7,275 nt of DNA from Candidatus Aenigmatarchaeota archaeon. GTDB lineage: Archaea > Aenigmatarchaeota > Aenigmatarchaeia > QMZP01 > JACQNV01. The stretch covers positions 1 to 7,275 of the forward strand of contig JACQNV010000063.1 of the NCBI GenBank assembly GCA_016202865.1. Direction: 5' to 3'. How positions within the stretch are numbered: position 1 is the stretch's first letter; the number at the start of each line of letters is the position of its first letter. A model generated the notes under the pieces. That model was not told where the DNA came from and made no database searches. It was given only the letters and a program-made list of their open reading frames with translations. A program made the translations under genes and the position numbers. Shown here in pieces: positions 6,187 to 7,275 of this stretch.

Positions 6187-6663
6187 TTAACCAATTATTG
6201 TCTCTAGATGTCTATAAACGTATGGGTGTTTGTGGCCTTTCAGCAACATCTCAACACCTTTTCTTGCATGTTCAACTTCTTTATAATTACCTATGATTGA
6301 AACTGTCTTGCCATAAACAGAGATAAGGGCTCCTGTCATGTTTTCTATGTTTCTCCGTGCTCTGCCGTCGCTTCCTATGACCCTCGACATCAATCTTTTT
6401 ATTTTGTTTTGGGTACCTTTTATTTGTATAACATCCAAAATACAATCTGAATCTAAAAGCCTTAATGCTCTTTGTGGAGAAAATCCCCTTCCAATAGCCC
6501 TTATTATTTCCCCGGTTACCAACTGGTTCTCACCCTCTACTGATATCTCATCGTCTGCTATAGCTATTTTGGTTTTTGTTTTCTTTTCAATCAGTTTTTT
6601 TGTTTCACCGTCTTTCCCAATCAGTATAGGTCGCCTTTCTTCTGGTATGTTAACATTAAACAT
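6187..6663 (-). CDS. KH-domain ribosome-assembly protein, archaeal Dim2/Pno1 (Krr1-like)
   Basis: The 158-residue protein has two KH-type RNA-binding modules. The first (about 1-60) has its GxxG loop in ILIGKDGETKK (G16-K-D-G19). The second (about 75-150) has VIGSDGRARRNIENMTG (95-111, G97-S-D-G100). Between them is GEIIRAIGRGFSPQRALRLL (51-70), the strongly conserved linker of archaeal Pno1/Dim2 proteins. Members bind the 3' end of the 16S rRNA precursor and work with Nob1 in small-subunit maturation. The setting beside aIF1A and topoisomerase VI is conserved in many archaea and supports the call. The gene starts 42 bases after aIF1A with no evident TATA box or Shine-Dalgarno site, so co-transcription with aIF1A is likely. 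Its end is 1 base from Top6B. The Rio1-type kinase gene usually found next to it is absent. Family members often run a little longer; this one starts almost directly with the first KH strand. Confidence 0.92.
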   Translation of the reverse strand: MFNVNIPEERRPILIGKDGETKKLIEKKTKTKIAIADDEISVEGENQLVTGEIIRAIGRGFSPQRALRLLDSDCILDVIQIKGTQNKIKRLMSRVIGSDGRARRNIENMTGALISVYGKTVSIIGNYKEVEHARKGVEMLLKGHKHPYVYRHLETIIG

Positions 6664-6705
6664 ATGATCAAAGACTGAAATAGGTTACAGGAAGAATTGT
6701 GAGAC

Positions 6706-6996
6706 CTACTTCCATATACCCTTTCTTCTAAGCCATTCAACTTGTGTTCTTGTATATCTAAAAATTATGTCACCCTTTTCATTTGGCTCTATTTCCCATG
6801 GTTCTATAAGAACTAAATCGCCAATGTTGACCCAGAAATCCCTTTTTGATTTTCCGGGTATTTTGCAAATTCTTAATTTACCATCCTTACAATTAACTCT
6901 AAACCTGCTTCCACCTAGAACCTCCTCAACTTGTCCAAATACTTCTCTCCCCCTCGGAGTTCTAATTCTGAAAAACGGTTCTTGTTGCGGTTGCAT
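6706..6996 (-). CDS. translation initiation factor aIF1A (eIF1A homologue)
   Basis: The 96-residue OB-fold protein promotes binding of initiator tRNA and start selection on the small ribosomal subunit, as eukaryotic eIF1A and bacterial IF1 do. The family core is easily read: RTPRGREVFGQVEEVLGGSR (12-31), then CKIPGKSKRDFWVNIGD (44-60) and LVLIEPWEIE (61-70). A short helical tail, TQVEWLRRKGIW (84-95), is typical of archaeal members. The size is normal (about 95-110 residues). The start at ATG 6996 has no Shine-Dalgarno site, but a TATA-like box centred about 25 bases upstream suggests a leaderless mRNA. It is the first gene of the minus-strand cluster that continues with the KH protein and both topoisomerase VI subunits, so its promoter may drive them all. 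It ends in TAG, as do several other genes here. Confidence 0.95.
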   Translation of the reverse strand: MQPQQEPFFRIRTPRGREVFGQVEEVLGGSRFRVNCKDGKLRICKIPGKSKRDFWVNIGDLVLIEPWEIEPNEKGDIIFRYTRTQVEWLRRKGIWK

Positions 6997-7016
6997 ACAA
7001 ATAATAGTATTTCACT

Positions 7017-7024
7017 TTAATATA
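7017..7024 (-). promoter_or_regulatory. TATA-like box for the aIF1A-KH-Top6B-Top6A cluster
   Basis: On the minus strand this reads TATATTAA, centred about 25 bases before ATG 6996, followed by purine-rich sequence. It is the best promoter candidate upstream of the minus-strand cluster, since the later gaps are too short or lack TATA-like sequence until 3450-3457. Inference from spacing. Confidence 0.5.
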
Positions 7025-7051
7025 GATGTGGTACAAATCTTGGTCTGGAAA

Positions 7052-7073
7052 GCGGCCAACTTACATTGACCGC
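7052..7073. promoter_or_regulatory. 22-base GC-rich dyad between divergent TATA-like boxes (operator candidate or hairpin)
   Basis: The arms GCGGCCAA and TTGACCGC are inverted repeats matching at 7 of 8 positions, separated by the 6 bases CTTACA. The dyad stands out as GC-rich in AT-rich sequence. It lies between the aIF1A TATA box and a rightward TATA-like box that starts 4 bases after its right arm. The placement suits a dimeric regulator; an RNA hairpin is the other reading. The regulator is unknown. Confidence 0.45.
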
Positions 7074-7077
7074 CATG

Positions 7078-7085
7078 TTTATATG
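7078..7085 (+). promoter_or_regulatory. rightward TATA-like box
   Basis: TTTATATG would place a transcription start near 7105-7110, around the GGTGAG that precedes ATG 7117. It suggests a rightward transcript, coding or not, that leaves the window. It directly follows the GC-rich dyad. Sequence and spacing only. Confidence 0.35.
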
Positions 7086-7112
7086 TACACTGTAACAATA
7101 AACACCCGGTGA

Positions 7113-7188
7113 GACTATGGTATTAAAGGTGATGCACCAGGACTTTTGTCAGCCTCATGCAAACGAGGCTCTAGGAAAGGTATAGATC
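7113..7188 (+). other. stretch with two perfect small hairpins, possible structured RNA
   Basis: GGTG-ATG-CACC (7128-7138) and AGCCTC-ATGCAAAC-GAGGCT (7151-7170) are perfect stems. The flanks GACTAT (7113-7118) and ATAG-A-TC (7182-7188) can pair with one bulge, enclosing both. It lies downstream of a TATA-like box. It does not fit a tRNA, as there is no T-arm consensus, and I recognise no known RNA class. Short stems of this kind can occur by chance. Confidence 0.25.
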
Positions 7189-7275
7189 TAAATAGCCTTA
7201 GCTCTCAAATACTTAAAAAATTAGCGATTAAGACGATTAATAAAAATCAATACACTCTTCTCAAAAACATAGAAA
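7146..7275 (+). CDS. possible 5' part of an unrecognised gene running off the right edge
   Basis: This frame is open from just after a TGA at 7108-7110 to the window end, 55 codons, while the other five frames are interrupted. It contains no ATG or GTG; TTG 7146 is the only usual start codon. From there the product begins LSASCKRGSRKGIDLNSLSS and continues as a Lys/Ile-rich, probably helical stretch. An AGG at 7140-7142 lies only 3 bases ahead of the TTG. An alternative is the 22-codon frame from ATG 7117 (ending at TAG 7183-7185), which has GGTGAG upstream; a frameshift between the two would join them. I recognise no family. The stretch could equally be a non-coding RNA, given the hairpins at 7128-7138 and 7151-7170. 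Confidence 0.2.
   Translation, partial: MSASCKRGSRKGIDLNSLSSQILKKLAIKTINKNQYTLLKNIE

Noticed and set aside
7127..7170. C/D box small RNA, suggested by GTGATG resembling a C box
   Set aside because: No CTGA D or D' box lies at the needed distance, and the GTGATG is part of a local hairpin.
7107..7188. tRNA gene at the right end, suggested by a span of about 76 bases with several stems
   Set aside because: There is no GGTTCGAATCC-like T-arm, no D-arm consensus and no 7-base acceptor stem.
1..7275. CRISPR arrays, insertion sequences, attachment sites, T-run terminators
   Set aside because: No regular direct repeats, transposase-like products or terminal inverted repeats were seen. Gene ends are too closely packed, and no convincing T-rich terminator follows any gene.

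Overview
The window looks like part of an AT-rich archaeal chromosome. The support comes from an archaeal information-processing cluster on the minus strand: translation factor aIF1A, a two-KH-domain Dim2/Pno1-type ribosome-assembly protein, and both subunits of DNA topoisomerase VI. TATA-like boxes sit about 25-28 bases ahead of several start codons, as expected for archaeal leaderless mRNAs. Short genes, tight spacing and composition would fit a small-genome lineage such as a DPANN archaeon (Woesearchaeota/Pacearchaeota-like), but that placement is inference, not something the sequence proves.

Left part (1-3041), accessory and housekeeping genes. A 66-residue C-terminal piece of a nucleoside 2-deoxyribosyltransferase-like protein (43-243, +) is followed 2 bases later by an AlkD-type DNA alkylation repair protein (246-956, +). 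Converging on it with no gap is a GNAT acetyltransferase (957-1441, -), whose frame is broken inside a TA dinucleotide tract. The GNAT gene lies 1 base behind an HD-domain phosphohydrolase (1443-2111, -), forming an operon. That operon is transcribed divergently from a 10-TM EamA/DMT transporter (2145-3041, +). The 33-base divergent gap holds a TATA-like box for each direction.

Middle and right (3051-6996), the core minus-strand cluster in order of transcription: aIF1A, KH protein, Top6B, Top6A, then a small unrecognised protein (3051-3425) with its own likely promoter and a possible C-terminal helix-turn-helix. Top6B and Top6A overlap by 4 bases and are surely co-translated. The KH and Top6B genes are 1 base apart. 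In many archaea a Rio1-type kinase gene sits between aIF1A and the KH gene; here that slot is a 42-base gap.

Right end (6997-7275), no confident gene. It holds the aIF1A promoter, a 22-base GC-rich dyad placed between two divergent TATA-like boxes, two perfect small hairpins, and one frame that stays open to the window edge without a normal start.

Most of the window is ordinary archaeal core genome. The points worth a second look are the TA-tract frameshift, the missing Rio1 gene, the small protein downstream of Top6A, and the unexplained structured right end. I do not see a convincing new multi-gene system.
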